Shown: in pieces, positions 12,440 through 23,902 of the stretch | Numbering within the stretch: the stretch's first letter is position 1 | How the letters are laid out: each line of letters starts with the position of its first letter | DNA from: Elysia chlorotica | Lineage: Eukaryota > Mollusca > Gastropoda > Plakobranchidae | Direction: 5' to 3' | DNA: 64,000 bases | NCBI GenBank assembly: GCA_003991915.1 | Contig: RQTK01000022.1 | Location: 447,531-511,530, forward strand | Position numbers and translations under genes: made by a program | Notes under the pieces: generated by a model | The model's database searches: none | What the model was told of the DNA's origin: nothing | The model's input: only the letters and a program-made list of their open reading frames with translations

Positions 12440-12660
12440 CTGAAGGTCCGATATAAGCAGCAAGGCGACATTGTTGACGAGTCCCAAAACTAATGTTTGC
12501 AAAATTTACGTGCTGCCACACGATGACATTGTGGGGACACCAGGACGCCTCAGTCACGTAAAACTGACGACTCAGCCAGACGGGGACGAAGTTGGGCAAA
12601 TACAGTTTCGAACCGGCGACCTCCCGATTGGAAGAAAAACGCTCTACGACTTGCACTCCC
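12440..12660 (-). mobile_element. tRNA-derived SINE, diverged family A
   Basis: On the plus strand it runs from a diverged tail (gcagcaaggcgacattgttg) through tgctgccacacgatgacatt to a tRNA-like head with tttcgaaccggcgacctccc. The latter is a B box on the minus strand. Confidence 0.75.
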
Positions 12661-12750
12661 CTCTTATGCATACAAACAGAATACGAAGAATGATACAAAG
12701 ATATGAAGAAAGAGACGTGCGACAAAAGGAAGTTCCTTTTTAGATTCAAA

Positions 12751-12917
12751 TGAACACAAAAACCAAGGTTACAAAATCTTTTATCTTTTGTCCTTCCAGT
12801 CGCATCCAATTACCACATTAATTGATGTTTCATAAACACAAAAACCAAGGTTACAAAATCTTTTATCTTTTTTGTCCTTCCAGTCACATTCAAATACCAC
12901 ATTAATTGATGTTTCAT
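12751..12917 (-). repeat. 84-bp tandem duplication, possibly coding
   Basis: Two units are offset by exactly 84 bases. On the minus strand both stay in one frame: ETSINVVFECDWKDK, then RFCNLGFCV, then ETSINVVIGCDWKDK and a stop at 12781. A possible splice acceptor (cttattacag) lies just upstream near 12985. I cannot link the peptide to any family, so coding status is open. Confidence 0.55.
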
Positions 12918-13188
12918 CCACGACAGAACCAAACTTCGAGACAAAGAAGTACCACATTGCCCAGCAAGATGACAATCCTGTAATAAGTGAAAGCATAAGC
13001 TGAACTACAGGTTGTGTGAAAGACTAAACGATCCATTTTGAACAAGTTTTCATGCCTGATAATCAAAAAAAAAGCGACAGACTGGAAAAATATATATTCA
13101 GGACCCTGTCGTAATTGTTTTTCATTAATACTGATTTCGTCATAAAATGTTGAAAAAATAGTATCCAAGATAAATTTTAAAATTACCC

Positions 13189-13349
13189 TAACGGGCGCAT
13201 CTAGTAGATTTCACTGTTGTACCAGCGTGAGGTTGCGCGCAGTTAGTGAAGTGCAGGTTAGTGAATCAGTAGGCATGCGATTAAAAACAAATACAATGAA
13301 CATGCGGTACAGATACAACAGTGAAATGTTTATTAGATGCGCTTAGTTA
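13189..13349. mobile_element. MITE-like element with 35-bp terminal inverted repeats
   Basis: The left end TAACgggcgcatctag followed by atttcactgttgta is matched, inverted, by the right end tacaacagtgaaat followed by tagatgcgcttaGTTA. The arms are imperfect, about 35 bases each, around a core of about 90 bases with no reading frame. This is the layout of a non-autonomous DNA transposon. No clear target-site duplication is visible. Confidence 0.7.
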
Positions 13350-13359
13350 TTTGCGAAAA

Positions 13360-14400
13360 AAATATTTCTCTTTACAAAAGGTATACGTAAAATTGGATCA
13401 GATTAACGAATATTAGTGTTGCTGATTTATAAGCCAATCTCATAGTTTGATAGCAGGTCCTCTTCAACGCAACTTTTCTGTACTAGCTGCACAAATTGAA
13501 AATGTTCAAAAGAAGTTTAATTACACGATTTTGATCTCGGTCACCTTGGTATAGAGTAAACTCTAGAACTCAATGTTAAGATTTGAAATTAGTTGTAAAA
13601 GAAGACGATTTTCTCGAACATTACATATGCGTGAATAGAAATTGACACTACAAAATTTAGAATGCTAGACAACTTGACAAAAGCAATCCACTTTTAAATT
13701 ACTGTACTTTAATTCAACCAATTGTCTAAAGACTTTATTTTCAGGCTTCAAAGATGCTACCACTTTTTGGGAACCAAAACATGCCAATAAAACACCGGAC
13801 GCTTTTGGAAAATGTGTATACAACCATATCCTTAGGTTATAATTAGAATTTGTATGGAGTTATAATCAAATCATATCCTCAAATACAACTGATCCCATGG
13901 TGGAGAGATTAATATTTCCACTCAGCTTACCACTTATTCACCTGACAGTGACAAACACCCTGCAAATTACGTTTTCCACTTCTATGTACAGCATGACTCC
14001 ACAAACACTAGTTCCATCCAATGATTCTATATAAATCAACTACAAAGTAGCTCCTCATCTCCCTGTAGATTAGGAGTAAAAAAAAGCTTTTCCTTCAGAA
14101 CAATATGCATCCCAAATTGTATATACGTAGACGATACTAATACATATGGTAATTTTAACTCGCCAAAAAATCACAACTTGGCCTCAGTCTCAAATATAAA
14201 ACTCAAAAACGGAAAAAGCAGGGGGTGCGATTTCAACTACTTTAGATACATAGCCCATAGAACGCGGTATTAGTTATAAATCCGAAACCAGTTTTCAATT
14301 ACAAAAAGATACTAGTTTATCGATTTTAACAATAACGCACTGTCATTACTATGGTAAAACGTACAACTTTTACAAGCAACTTGTATTCCTACAGAAATGT
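13360..14400. other. Gene-free interval
   Basis: AT-rich. I found no coding exon, repeat family or RNA gene here. Confidence 0.45.

Positions 14401-14403
<3 letters not shown>

Positions 14404-14440
<37 letters not shown>
14404..14440. repeat. (GA)n microsatellite
   Basis: About 18 GA units immediately abut the tail end of the SINE at 14444. Confidence 0.95.
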
Positions 14441-14443
<3 letters not shown>

Positions 14444-14444
<1 letters not shown>

Positions 14445-14585
14445 TTGTTTTGGTTTAACGTTCAACATCAGCACAATCTAGGATATAGTGTAGATGGGTC
14501 CCAAGACTAACATCTGACAATTTTATGTGCTGCCACACACGAGACAGGGCGGGGATGCCATGACTCCTGTCTCAGCCGGAAGAAA
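14444..14585 (-). mobile_element. SINE, family A, 5'-truncated
   Basis: The plus strand shows ggtttaacgttcaacatcag, then the middle domain tgctgccacacacgagacag and ccatgactcctgtctcagcc. The tRNA-like head is missing. Confidence 0.82.
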
Positions 14586-14883
14586 AAGACGGGCAGACAG
14601 AGACAGACATGTTCTTGTGGCGTCACTGTGGCTTCTGCAGATATCAGACTCGGAAATTAGGAGCTGCAATTTCCTCTTGAAATGCACTACGTTTAGAGAT
14701 AATGCTGGCGTTCATTGGATTTTTGGGTGGATAAATGTCAAAATAAATGAAAATCTTAATGAAATAAAAACAAGCAATGCATTATAATATTTGTAGCAAT
14801 CTCTTCAACATTTCAACATTTACATTTTTAAAAGGTTTTTCAAAGAATACTTTGCTGTGACTGGGGCATCAGATAAGATTCGA

Positions 14884-14952
14884 GTGAGTGAGTTTGTTTT
14901 TACGGCACGTCAGCACGGTAACGGCTATATTGTGCCCAAAAAATATGGGCAC
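14884..14952 (-). mobile_element. Family B repeat, tail only
   Basis: gagtgagtgagtttgttttt is followed by acggcacgtcagcacggtaa and cggctatattgtgccc. Confidence 0.7.
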
Positions 14953-14989
14953 ATAATTCAACCCTCTGTTTTCTAAAGCAGCATGCAAT

Positions 14990-16750
14990 CTAATTTAGGG
15001 ATTTTCAAAAATATATCCACCTGCAATGTAATGTCTACCAATGTCCTATACATCTGGAATACTGCTGGTGAAACAAATGCGGTGCTCGTAGAATGCACGT
15101 CTCTGATTATCAAAAGGGTTTCTGTACACAATGTTCAGACCTTTAACTATAATCAGTTAGCTAGCTTCATACTATGGCATCGTTTTCTTTTTTATGACAT
15201 CTTGTGCTCTACTTGTATTATTTCCAGTGGGCTGTACATATTTAAAACAGCAAAATAATCTTTAAAAAAATACCGCTTTCGAACAATTCAACAAGTTTAT
15301 AATACATAATATTTGGCATGCCTGTCTTGGTTCTTATACAAAGATCTAATATATACACCATTTATATCATATCTAACAAAACAATGCTTGTAGGTTTTCA
15401 TTTTTTGGTGAGACCTTGTTTCAGCCTTACCACTAAGGGGTCTTAAAGGTGTCTATTTAGTAAGCTCTTGTTCCAACCTCGCCAGTAGGTTCATTAAAGT
15501 GTTCGTTACAGCCTAAAGGTTAACTGGGTGTGTTCGTTGTTTAATATCCAACGCCAGCTCTATATAGGCTTTATTGTGGACGTGACTCCAAGACAAAAGT
15601 CTGAGAACTGTATGTACTGTTACACACGAGGCATGACAAGCAGACCTGAACCCTGTATCAATTGGTCACATTATACTGACACCAACCAACCAGTAGAGGA
15701 CAAAATCGGACAAAAATATTTTTCCTCAACCGTTGGTTTCAAATCTGATTGGAAATCCAACGGTCTACAATGTTCGCCTCCTAGCCTCGCCAGTAGGTTG
15801 TCATTTGGTAAGCACTTGTTCCAATAGGTTGTCTATGTTGTAAGCACTGTCTGGGTAAAGTCTGGACGCGGAGAAAAAAAGATATACATGCCATCAATGT
15901 TTCATAGGGGTCGTTCATCCTTTTCATGTGATATTGGTCATTGCAGTGATATATAAAGATATTAAAATAGGATCGTATGAACTGGTTGAACAATTCTTTC
16001 TTGTAGTTGTATAGGATTCTAAAATTTAAAAAGTGCCTCAGAATACAAAGCAGTAATAATAAGCACAAAATTAAAATCTCTAAAGCGGTATGCAAACCTT
16101 TCTAGTGGTATCACCTGCAGTATATTTTATCTGATCCTATACGTCTGTGTGGTTCTCATGGATAAAGTTGGGTCCCTTGGTAAAACAGATTAGGTGCTAG
16201 TAGAATGTACTTCTCTGGTTATCAGGAGGCTTCTTGTACACAATGCTTCGTTCAGTTTTCTGTGGTGTCATCTAAATGAATAAACGAAGCAGACATTTTA
16301 CCAGAATTGAAATGGTCAGGGGAGGGGGGGTAGATTCAGAGATAGCTTTATACTTTGACTTGCGCTCTACTCTTTATACTTCAAGTGCGCCGGTTGTACA
16401 TTCAAAAACAGCAAATAAGGGTCTCAAATAGAAATAATAGTTTTGAAAAATTCAATAAATTTATAATGCGTAGCATTATTTGCCATGGCGGGCTTGATTT
16501 AATTACTAAGAGATAAAATGTAAACCATTTAGTTATCTACGAAAAAAATGCTTCAGGTTGTCATTTTGTACCACTTGTTCCAGCTGTGCCAGTAGGTTGC
16601 CATACTGTAGCCAACTCGTTCTAGCCTCTTCAAAAGGTTGTCATTTGGTAAGCACTTGTTTCAGCCTCGCCAGTAGGTTGTCATTACATTTTGGTAACCG
16701 CTAGCTCCAGAATCGGATTTATAGTCGTCATTTGGTAAGCGCTGTGTGGC
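14990..16750. repeat. Diverged tandem segmental duplication with a degenerate ~38-bp minisatellite
   Basis: Bases about 15000-15430 and 16090-16580 align in the same order. Paired segments include tgctcgtagaatgcacgtct versus tgctagtagaatgtacttct, and matching tgtacacaatg blocks. At each copy's end, and again at 15775-15860, is a degenerate repeat of about 38 bases containing gcctcgccagtaggttgtc and atttggtaagcacttgttcc. Confidence 0.7.
15520..15790 (-). mobile_element. SINE, family A, near full length but diverged
   Basis: Tail (ttgtttaatatccaacgcca), middle (tgttacacacgaggcatgac; attggtcacattatactgac) and a degenerate head (tccaacggtctacaatgttc) occur in family order on the plus strand. Confidence 0.75.
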
Positions 16751-17011
16751 ATAAGGCTGGCCCTGGAGAAAGATGAACATTTCAAAGAAGAAACATGCGT
16801 TTTTATAGTTTTTACATTATTAAAGATCGTTCTCAAAAAAGGTTACTAACCAATTTAGATCGCCAGATATAGTATCACAACTAAGAAAAGTTATTCTCCG
16901 TTTATTGGGAACTTCTACAAACCATAAAACACCAGCAAATAGGTGCGCATCAACTGCTCGTCATAAAGGTAGTTGCTTGAACAATAATATTTAACAAATC
17001 TCTACATTTCA

Positions 17012-17160
17012 CTTGTGAGTGAGTGAGTGAGTGAGTTGGTTTTTACGGCACGTCAGCACGGTAACGGCTATGTTGTCCTAAGCCAGTTAATGCATTACAA
17101 TAGTAGCAACAGTGACTCCTTTATCTCTCTCGGAAGTAAAAGCATAAAAATTGTGCGTAA
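17012..17160 (-). mobile_element. Family B interspersed repeat
   Basis: gtgagtgagtgagtgagttg, then ttacggcacgtcagcacggt, then tagcaacagtgactccttta and agtaaaagcataaaaattgt. This is one of the better preserved copies. Confidence 0.78.
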
Positions 17161-17487
17161 AGGGAAACTGAAAGGTGCAACAGCTTATACGCCATGTAAT
17201 GAACCGAGAATTATACTAAAGGAATGTATCACCCAAATATTGATGCACACCTTGACTGTTATAAACATTCTAGTTGTTTTTTTTTTAAGTTTTTTTTTTT
17301 TTTGGAGAAAGGGGTTAGATTCAAAGTTTCCATTTACTGTCGTCGGCCAATAACGGTTATTTATTGCAAATGATTTCCTATACGGTTAAAAGAGTGCACT
17401 AGTAACGGTGACTCCAAAAGGCATTAACTTACTTTACCATAAGCAAACTCTCCAAAACCGTTTTCATTGTTTAAGACTTCGGGTGTT

Positions 17488-17605
17488 AAATTGAGTTTGT
17501 ATTTACGGCGCATCAGCAAAGCAACGGTTATATTGTGCTGATGAAGTCAGACCATGAATATACTGCACCAGTAAAAGCATTAAAAATCTAATATGCCTTA
17601 GGTGA
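17488..17605 (-). mobile_element. Family B interspersed repeat, diverged
   Basis: ttgagtttgtatttacggcg, then catcagcaaagcaacggtta, then agtaaaagcattaaaaatc. Confidence 0.7.
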
Positions 17606-18355
17606 TTGATTAGAAAACTTCGCAAAGCATATCCTGAAAGAAATGTCTTTGAGATAAGGTAAACGAGAGAAGAACACTGGTACCGCGAGTAACAGTTGAG
17701 CGGAATTCAGTGGAGTATCAATAAACGCTTAAAATAACAGCGAACAATGACAGCCAATGTTTATTGAATAAAGTATAATATCGATAAGTGGTTTTTTTTT
17801 ACGATTGTTAAGGTCCCATTTGGTTTTGACAGATTTTTTTTTCAGTTTAACGATTCAACGTTTTGTACTAGTCTACCCAACTATGGGCGATGATCTTAGG
17901 GCCTTTTGATGAACTCATATTGATTTGCTTTTGATTCATATGTTGGTCAACATTTGGATTACTTTATTACATGCCCTTACCCAGTCCGCCGTCAAAGGTG
18001 TATTCAGGTTTCAAACCTGACAAGTTTATTAAAATTTTAAAACTTTTCGGGTCTCGACCCCTTCCAAGGTTATTCATAATTGTATTTTTTACTTAGGGTT
18101 TTAAACCTTAGTTTAATCATTGTATTTGGCTCAGGGTATCTTACCTCCCAAAAATATTAATTAACGCCTTTATAGGAGTATTCATAGTTGCATCTCTTAA
18201 TATGAACTCCGTGATTACGCCATTGTTTTTTTAGACCGGATTTTCATTCTTCCAAGTCTGTAAAATTCTAAGTTTAATATTTTCATTTTTGACCCAGGGT
18301 TGTCAATCTCCCAAGAATTTTTTCATGTTTGTAATTTTGAAACAGGTGGAGGAAG

Positions 18356-18465
18356 GGGTTGATTTGGGTAGATTAATGTCCAACGTCAACATTTGGGCTA
18401 TATTTTGGACGGGCCCCTAGACTGACGTGACTTTTCGTAACATGGGACAGCGCTGGGATACCATT
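18356..18465 (-). mobile_element. SINE fragment, family A, inside the satellite
   Basis: ttaatgtccaacgtcaacat, gggctatattttggacgggc and acagcgctgggataccattt follow family order. The head is missing. Confidence 0.65.
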
Positions 18466-18902
18466 TTTGAAACCGGGTTTCCGAACTTCCAAGATGAATA
18501 TATTGTAATTATGACTCGGGCTTTCCAACAGTCCATAATTTTAATATTTGTATTTTGTGTCTAGGGTTTTAAATATTCGAAGTTTTTAGTTGTATTTTTG
18601 TATTTTTGACTCGTGGTTTCCAACCATTCAAAAGTGTAACTTTGAAATTAAGAGTATATTTTGTAATTTTGGCTCGGGTTTTACAACATTCCACATTCGT
18701 CAATGTTGCATATTATACACCATGCTTTCCACCTAAGATTAGCCATTCCTATAATTTCGATCCCGAATTTTCAACCTTCCAGGTTAACATTTGTTAATTT
18801 CAAATTGCGAAGACTTTAATATTTGTTTTTACTCCGGGATTTCAACATTCCAAGCCTTTTTTTTTATTATAATTGTAATATAGACTCAGGATTTCCAACC
18901 TC

Positions 18903-18953
18903 TTAAGATTATTAATATTCGTTATTATGATACTGGGTTATCAATCTTCCAAG
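18903..18953 (+). repeat. Left copy of a 50-bp direct repeat flanking the LINE
   Basis: It matches 19744-19793 with two substitutions and one indel. It is either an unusually long target-site duplication or two satellite units on either side of the insertion. Confidence 0.85.
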
Positions 18954-18960
18954 GTTATTA

Positions 18961-19740
18961 ACCAGATGACACAGTACTCTTAGCAGAATCTCAAAATGAC
19001 TTACAAAACCTAGCAACCATCATAGAAGAGCACAGTGGAAAGTATGGGCTACTTATGAATGTGAAGAAGACCAAGATTATGGTTATATCCAAGAAAGAGC
19101 CACCTAAAGCAGAAATAAAGGTTAAAGGCAAGTCCATTGAGCAGATTGACCAGTTTGTTTATTTGGGCCAGTTAATAACAACAGATGGTAGGTCTGATTC
19201 AGAAATAAAGAGACGCATCACCATCGCCAAAAATGCCTTCTCAAAATACTCACAAATACTGACCAACAAAAGAGTGAGTTTGCCAACCAGACTGAGAACA
19301 ATGAAATGTTTTGTGTGGTCACCGTTCTTATATGCAAGTGAAACATGGACATTAATAAGTCTATAGAGAAGAGAATAGATGCCTTGGAAATGTGGATGTA
19401 TAGGAGAATGAACAGAATTTCTTGGAAAGATAAGGTGACAAATAAGGAGGTCTTGGATAAAGTTGGCATGCAGAAACCAGAACTGCTGCAATTAATCCAA
19501 AGAAGAAAACTGGCATACTATGGCCATATAAGAAGACACTGCAGCATCCAGAAAAGAGTTGTGGAAGGCAAGGTTGAAGGGAAGCGTGGTAGAGGAAGGA
19601 AGAGGCAGTCGTGGCTTGCCAACATACAGGAGACATCCCAGTTACGACTGAGTGTAGCCTGTGAAGCAGCCTTGGACCGTGAAAGATGGCGCCGAATGAC
19701 AGCCCACCTCGGAGACGGGACGGCACAGCGATAGATAGAT
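18961..19740 (+). mobile_element. RTE-like LINE 3' end, frameshifted
   Basis: The frame opens with PDDTVLLAESQNDL, a decayed form of the catalytic YADD box, so the element is cut inside the reverse-transcriptase active site. It continues with MNVKKTKIMVIS, YLGQLITTDGR and YASETWTL. After a single-base deletion near 19350 the frame moves to NKSIEKRIDALEMWMYRRM, RRKLAYYGHI and the basic GKRGRGRKRQSW, ending at the stop at 19732. A gata/gatt tail follows. The 50 bases on each side of it are near-identical. The order and C-terminal motif are typical of RTE-like invertebrate elements. Confidence 0.9.
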
Positions 19741-19743
19741 TGA

Positions 19744-19793
19744 TTAAGATTATTAATATTTGTTATTATGATACTGGGTTATCAACCTTCAAG
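19744..19793 (+). repeat. Right copy of a 50-bp direct repeat flanking the LINE
   Basis: Partner of 18903-18953. Both contain gttattatgatactgggtta. Confidence 0.85.
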
Positions 19794-19799
19794 ATTAAA

Positions 19800-20390
19800 C
19801 CAATTTGCCACTAAATCCATATTTATCTGGCGCATCAAAATCATGGGTCTCAAATTAAATTTGATACAGAAGAAAAAAATGTATTGTTTCTTATCTCAGC
19901 CAAGACATCGAAATTTAATCATGGCATCATGTCATCAGGCTTATAATCAGATGAAGTTATCAAAATGGTTAAAGATGATTTAATTGTGAATACTGCCCTG
20001 ATGACGGGCCAGGGAGTAATTACGACGGTTATGACGACGGAGTGAAATGATCCTAGGGCCGTAAATTCAACGTTGCGGAAGCCTCTTTAGCTCATATTCT
20101 TACGACGAGTTTGAAGCTACCGCAACGGTCAAATTTAAAACAGAATGATGGGGGTGTAGACATGGCATTTTAAAACATCGAGGAATACCGTATATAAACG
20201 AGAAAAAAAGAACAGACCTGTCCATTGTTTTTTTATTTGAACGCAGCTGTCAGTACAGAATGCTTGGCTCTTGCATGAAAAGTCAAATGAATACAACTTT
20301 AAACCATTGTATCAGTTTTCAAATAGACATTGTACACAAGCAAAAACACGCGATCGTGTAGACTCGTAGAGTATTGTTTGTCAACAGGAG
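19800..20390. other. Gene-free interval
   Basis: No coding, RNA or repeat signal that I can support. Confidence 0.4.
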
Positions 20391-20399
20391 AGTTCCCAC

Positions 20400-20540
20400 C
20401 GAACTGATGGTGTAAACACCATTTGACCACCGAGGTGAGGACTTGTGGTGTAAATCATTATTTAAAACCACCGAGGTGAGAACTAATGGTGTAAATCACC
20501 AATTGACCACCGAGGTGAGCATTGATGGGGTAAATTACTT
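20400..20540. repeat. Short tandem repeat with internal dyads
   Basis: Three to four degenerate units of 40-50 bases carry gaccaccgaggtgag and atggtgtaaatcacc. The second motif is near-palindromic (ggtg...cacc). Confidence 0.75.
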
Positions 20541-20544
20541 AGTA

Positions 20545-21335
20545 ATTAGAATAATGTCCTTCAGATACCTCTGTAGGTGCTGAGGACTAACAATGATTGA
20601 TTATTTGGTATACCCAGTCCACCGTAATTGGCGATCCCAGGGTCTCTAATCAACATGGCGTTTTTCCTTCTATTTCTTATCCCTCTATTTCTTATCCTTC
20701 CTTACTTATTCAACCAACTGTGAGTCATCATATCAAATAAAAAATATAGTTTTAAAAGTGTGTTTAAAATAAGTATATATACAACAGGTTAAAAACAGAC
20801 TGTACATTGCTTCAGATTTTGTTTAATATTTCAATTTCCTTGAGATAACAAAGTATCTTCCTGGGATCTATTTCTCTGAAAAGTTGTCCCATGTCGTAAA
20901 TTGCGTAACAAACTAAAGCCAAGATAGCCGTTGTCATTTATGTGCACAAGGCAAGAACGACTATGAAAAAAATGTGACCCCCGACACATCGTAAAGGAGA
21001 TGAAACAAACAACGATGAATTTTTCAAAATGCAATATCCATAAGCATGTAAAGTGTCCAATAAAGTCAACTCATGGCGCTATTACACAATCTAAACATTA
21101 AATAAATATCCATTAATCAGAACACGCAAGAAATGTGCAGCTTTTAAATGTCAACAGCCAACAGAGGTGAGCTTTAAAAAACCTTAAGTATTTACCCTCA
21201 TCTTGCGAAGAAAAGCTGCAAATACAAAAATTATGCTTAAAACCCCCAAATAATTATCTTCGAGTTGCGCTTGTTTGTTTGTTTTTTTACACCAAAACCA
21301 CCTGCTGTGTGGGGAAATTCGTTTTTTACCAAGAT
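20545..21335. other. Gene-free interval
   Basis: AT-rich. The short minus-strand frame at 20831-21034 has no recognisable motif, and I do not call it. Confidence 0.4.
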
Positions 21336-21339
21336 TGAT

Positions 21340-21770
21340 GGTGGAAATGCGTTTGATATTTGTATTTACCAAGATTTTTCACAAATTTGTAGCGTTGACT
21401 CGGTGTTTCTAAACTTCACGTTTGATGTTTGTATTTTTCATATCGGTGCTCCAACCTCTCAAGATATTTTGTACTACCGGCACACTATAACCTTGGAAAA
21501 CAGGTTTTGGCGCTTTATTTTCAAATTTTCAAAATTTTGCCGCAGAATTTTTATCATTTTGACACATGATTTTCAACTTTTATTTTCACACAGGATTTTC
21601 AACCTTATTTTCAGACAGGGTTTTTAACCTTCCAAATTTGACACAGTATTTTCAGTTTTTCAATATTTTCAACCTTCAAAGACATGTTTTTGATACAGCA
21701 TTCTTTTCTTATACTGTTGTTGACACGGGTCTTCAACCTTTAAAATTTATTTTCGCACCATGTTAATTAT
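21340..21770 (+). repeat. Second block of the degenerate ~65-bp satellite
   Basis: Units with gacacaggattttcaacctt-like cores and tattttcaa spacers resemble those at 17980-18960 but are more diverged. Confidence 0.55.
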
Positions 21771-22299
21771 AAGCAGTCCGTCGCAATATGCATCTCAGGG
21801 TTCCAGACCACGAGTTACTCATCTTTCCATTGTATTTCGTTTTTCTTACTATTTTGTACATTCAGTTAGATGAACATATTTTTATTGCTCTGTACAATAG
21901 GTTTAAAAACCTTTTTCATAAATACTCGATACCATTTAAAACATTTTATCGTTTGGATGGGTCATTGCAGTAGATTTCAAAACTAGACTTAAAAGTTAAA
22001 TCGTGTGTAACTAAAAATCGTAACCGTTGTAATATTCACCGTATTCAACAAATGCCATATCCATGCTCTAATTTGCCAAATGAATGTACCCACTTCTTGA
22101 GTATAATCGTTGTAAATCTGCAAATGAGCCGAACACTCGCCACTGAGCCCAACGACTTATTGCATAAAACATGTCTGGGATATCCCGGAGAAGAAGGCTT
22201 AGAGCCGAATGGGACCAGACAATAACCAGTTTTATAGAACAGTGAAATGAAAAAAGGAGCTGTTCAGCCAAATGTTAAGATTGGTATCCATTTCAAGTT

Positions 22300-22402
22300 C
22301 GAGTTTGAGCGCACGCCAGCACATTAACGGTGTATTGTACCCATTTCGCTAGTAGCAACATTGACTCTTTTCAATGATTGCTAAAAGCATAAAAACCGCG
22401 TA
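22300..22402 (-). mobile_element. Family B interspersed repeat, diverged
   Basis: gagtttgagcgcacgccagc, then attaacggtgtattgtaccc, then tagcaacattgactc and ctaaaagcataaaaac. Confidence 0.65.
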
Positions 22403-22859
22403 TTAAATTGGTTAGTTTAAAGGGAAGAATATAGTTTACAGTTTAAAACATCCGTGTGTAGGAAAATTACAGTCAGATTTTGTCATATTTATGGATCAAT
22501 GTCTTAAAAACGCCAGTATGCGCAAAGGGCTAACAAGTGAATTTGGAAGCCAGGTAGAGATTCTTTGCGGCGACATCCTCTCCAAAACTGAAAAAAATCA
22601 GACACGCATGACTCGACAAACAATGAAATGTCTAAGCAATGGTCGTATGTTTCTAGGCGAATGGTGGAAGAGAAAGAGGACCATAGATTTTTCCATGCTG
22701 CGAAAAAATTACAAAAGAAAGCGTAACTGCGTAAGTGTGAAGCAAGAACAGATTTTAAAGAATGAAGTGAAAACCTTCGAATAGGTGGAAAATGAAGTGA
22801 CGGATAGAAAAAACCTCAATGAAAACAAAACTTATGGGTTCAACAACAACAAATGTGAG

Positions 22860-23900
22860 ATGAGGTCCATTAAATTTTGTTGGTTGGTTGGTTCGTTTTG
22901 AACTATTAACGTCAAACAAACAAACATTTTGTTGGTTGGTCTGTTAGTTTCTTAACCACTAACGTCAACCAAGAGACTATTGGTTGGTCCATTTCGCAAC
23001 CATTAATTTCAACAACAAAACAAAATAACTTGGTTTATTCATTTTTCAACCACTAACGTCAACCAAGTGGATTTTAATTTTTTTAGTTGGTCTGATCGTT
23101 TAAAACCAACATTACACCAAGAAATCATTTTTGGTTGGTCTGTTTCGTTTCTTAGCCACTAACGTCAACCAAGAGACCATTAAATTTTGTTGGTTTGTTC
23201 GTTTTGAATCATTAACGTCAAACCAATAAACTATTTGTTGGTCTGTTCGTTTCTTAACCATTAACGTCACCAAAAGACGTCGGTCCGTTTCGCAACCACT
23301 TACTTCCACAACAAAACTGTTGGTCTATTCATTTTTCAACCACTAACGTCAACCAAGTGGATTTTGAATTTTGTTGGTCTGATCACTTTAAACCATTAAC
23401 ATTAAACCAAGAAACCATTTGTTGGTTTGTGAGTTGTAGTGTCTTAACCGCTAACATCAACCAAGAGACCATTACATTTTGTTGGTCAGTTCTTTACCAT
23501 TAACGTCAACTAAAGAGACAAATTAATTTGGTGTGTCAATCAAGCAAGAGCGATTATGTTGCTTGGCCAGACGAAGAGACCATAAAATTGTTGTTTGGTC
23601 TGTTCGTTTCGTACCATTAACGTCAAACCAAAAAAAAAACATTTGGTTTGTCCGTTTTCTAATGACTTACATTAACCAAGAGACCATTTGTGGGTTGGTC
23701 CGTTTCTTAACCGCTAAAATGAATCAAGAGACGATTCAATTTTGTTGATTGGTCAACCAAGAGACAAATCTGTTCGTTTTGAACCATTTACGTAAGAAAG
23801 CCCATTTTGTTTGTTGGTCTGTTCCGTTTCCTTATGAATAACAACCAATATACCATTAATTTGTTGGTTGGTCTGGGCGTTTCTTAACCTCTAACATACA
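22860..23900 (+). repeat. Minisatellite, diverged plus-oriented block
   Basis: Irregular units of about 55-65 bases contain gttggttggtctgttcgttt, ttaaccactaacgtcaacc and aagagaccatt in order. They are clearly related to the homogeneous array to the right but far more diverged, as expected for the older edge of an array. Confidence 0.85.
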
Positions 23901-23902
23901 AC

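Larger units (their letters stand above)
17980..18960 (+). repeat. Degenerate satellite with a ~65-bp unit
   Basis: A loose motif recurs about every 60-70 bases: a form of gactcgggttttcaacc, then ttccaaggttattaa, then tatttgtaattttg. Related units appear at 19744-19800 and 21340-21770, so the array is interrupted by the LINE at 18961 and by other sequence. Divergence is high. Short frames in it are phenylalanine-rich and meaningless. Confidence 0.65.

Noticed and set aside
22491..22784. 97-codon lysine-rich frame
   Set aside because: A-rich sequence, no recognisable motif, no splice or promoter support.
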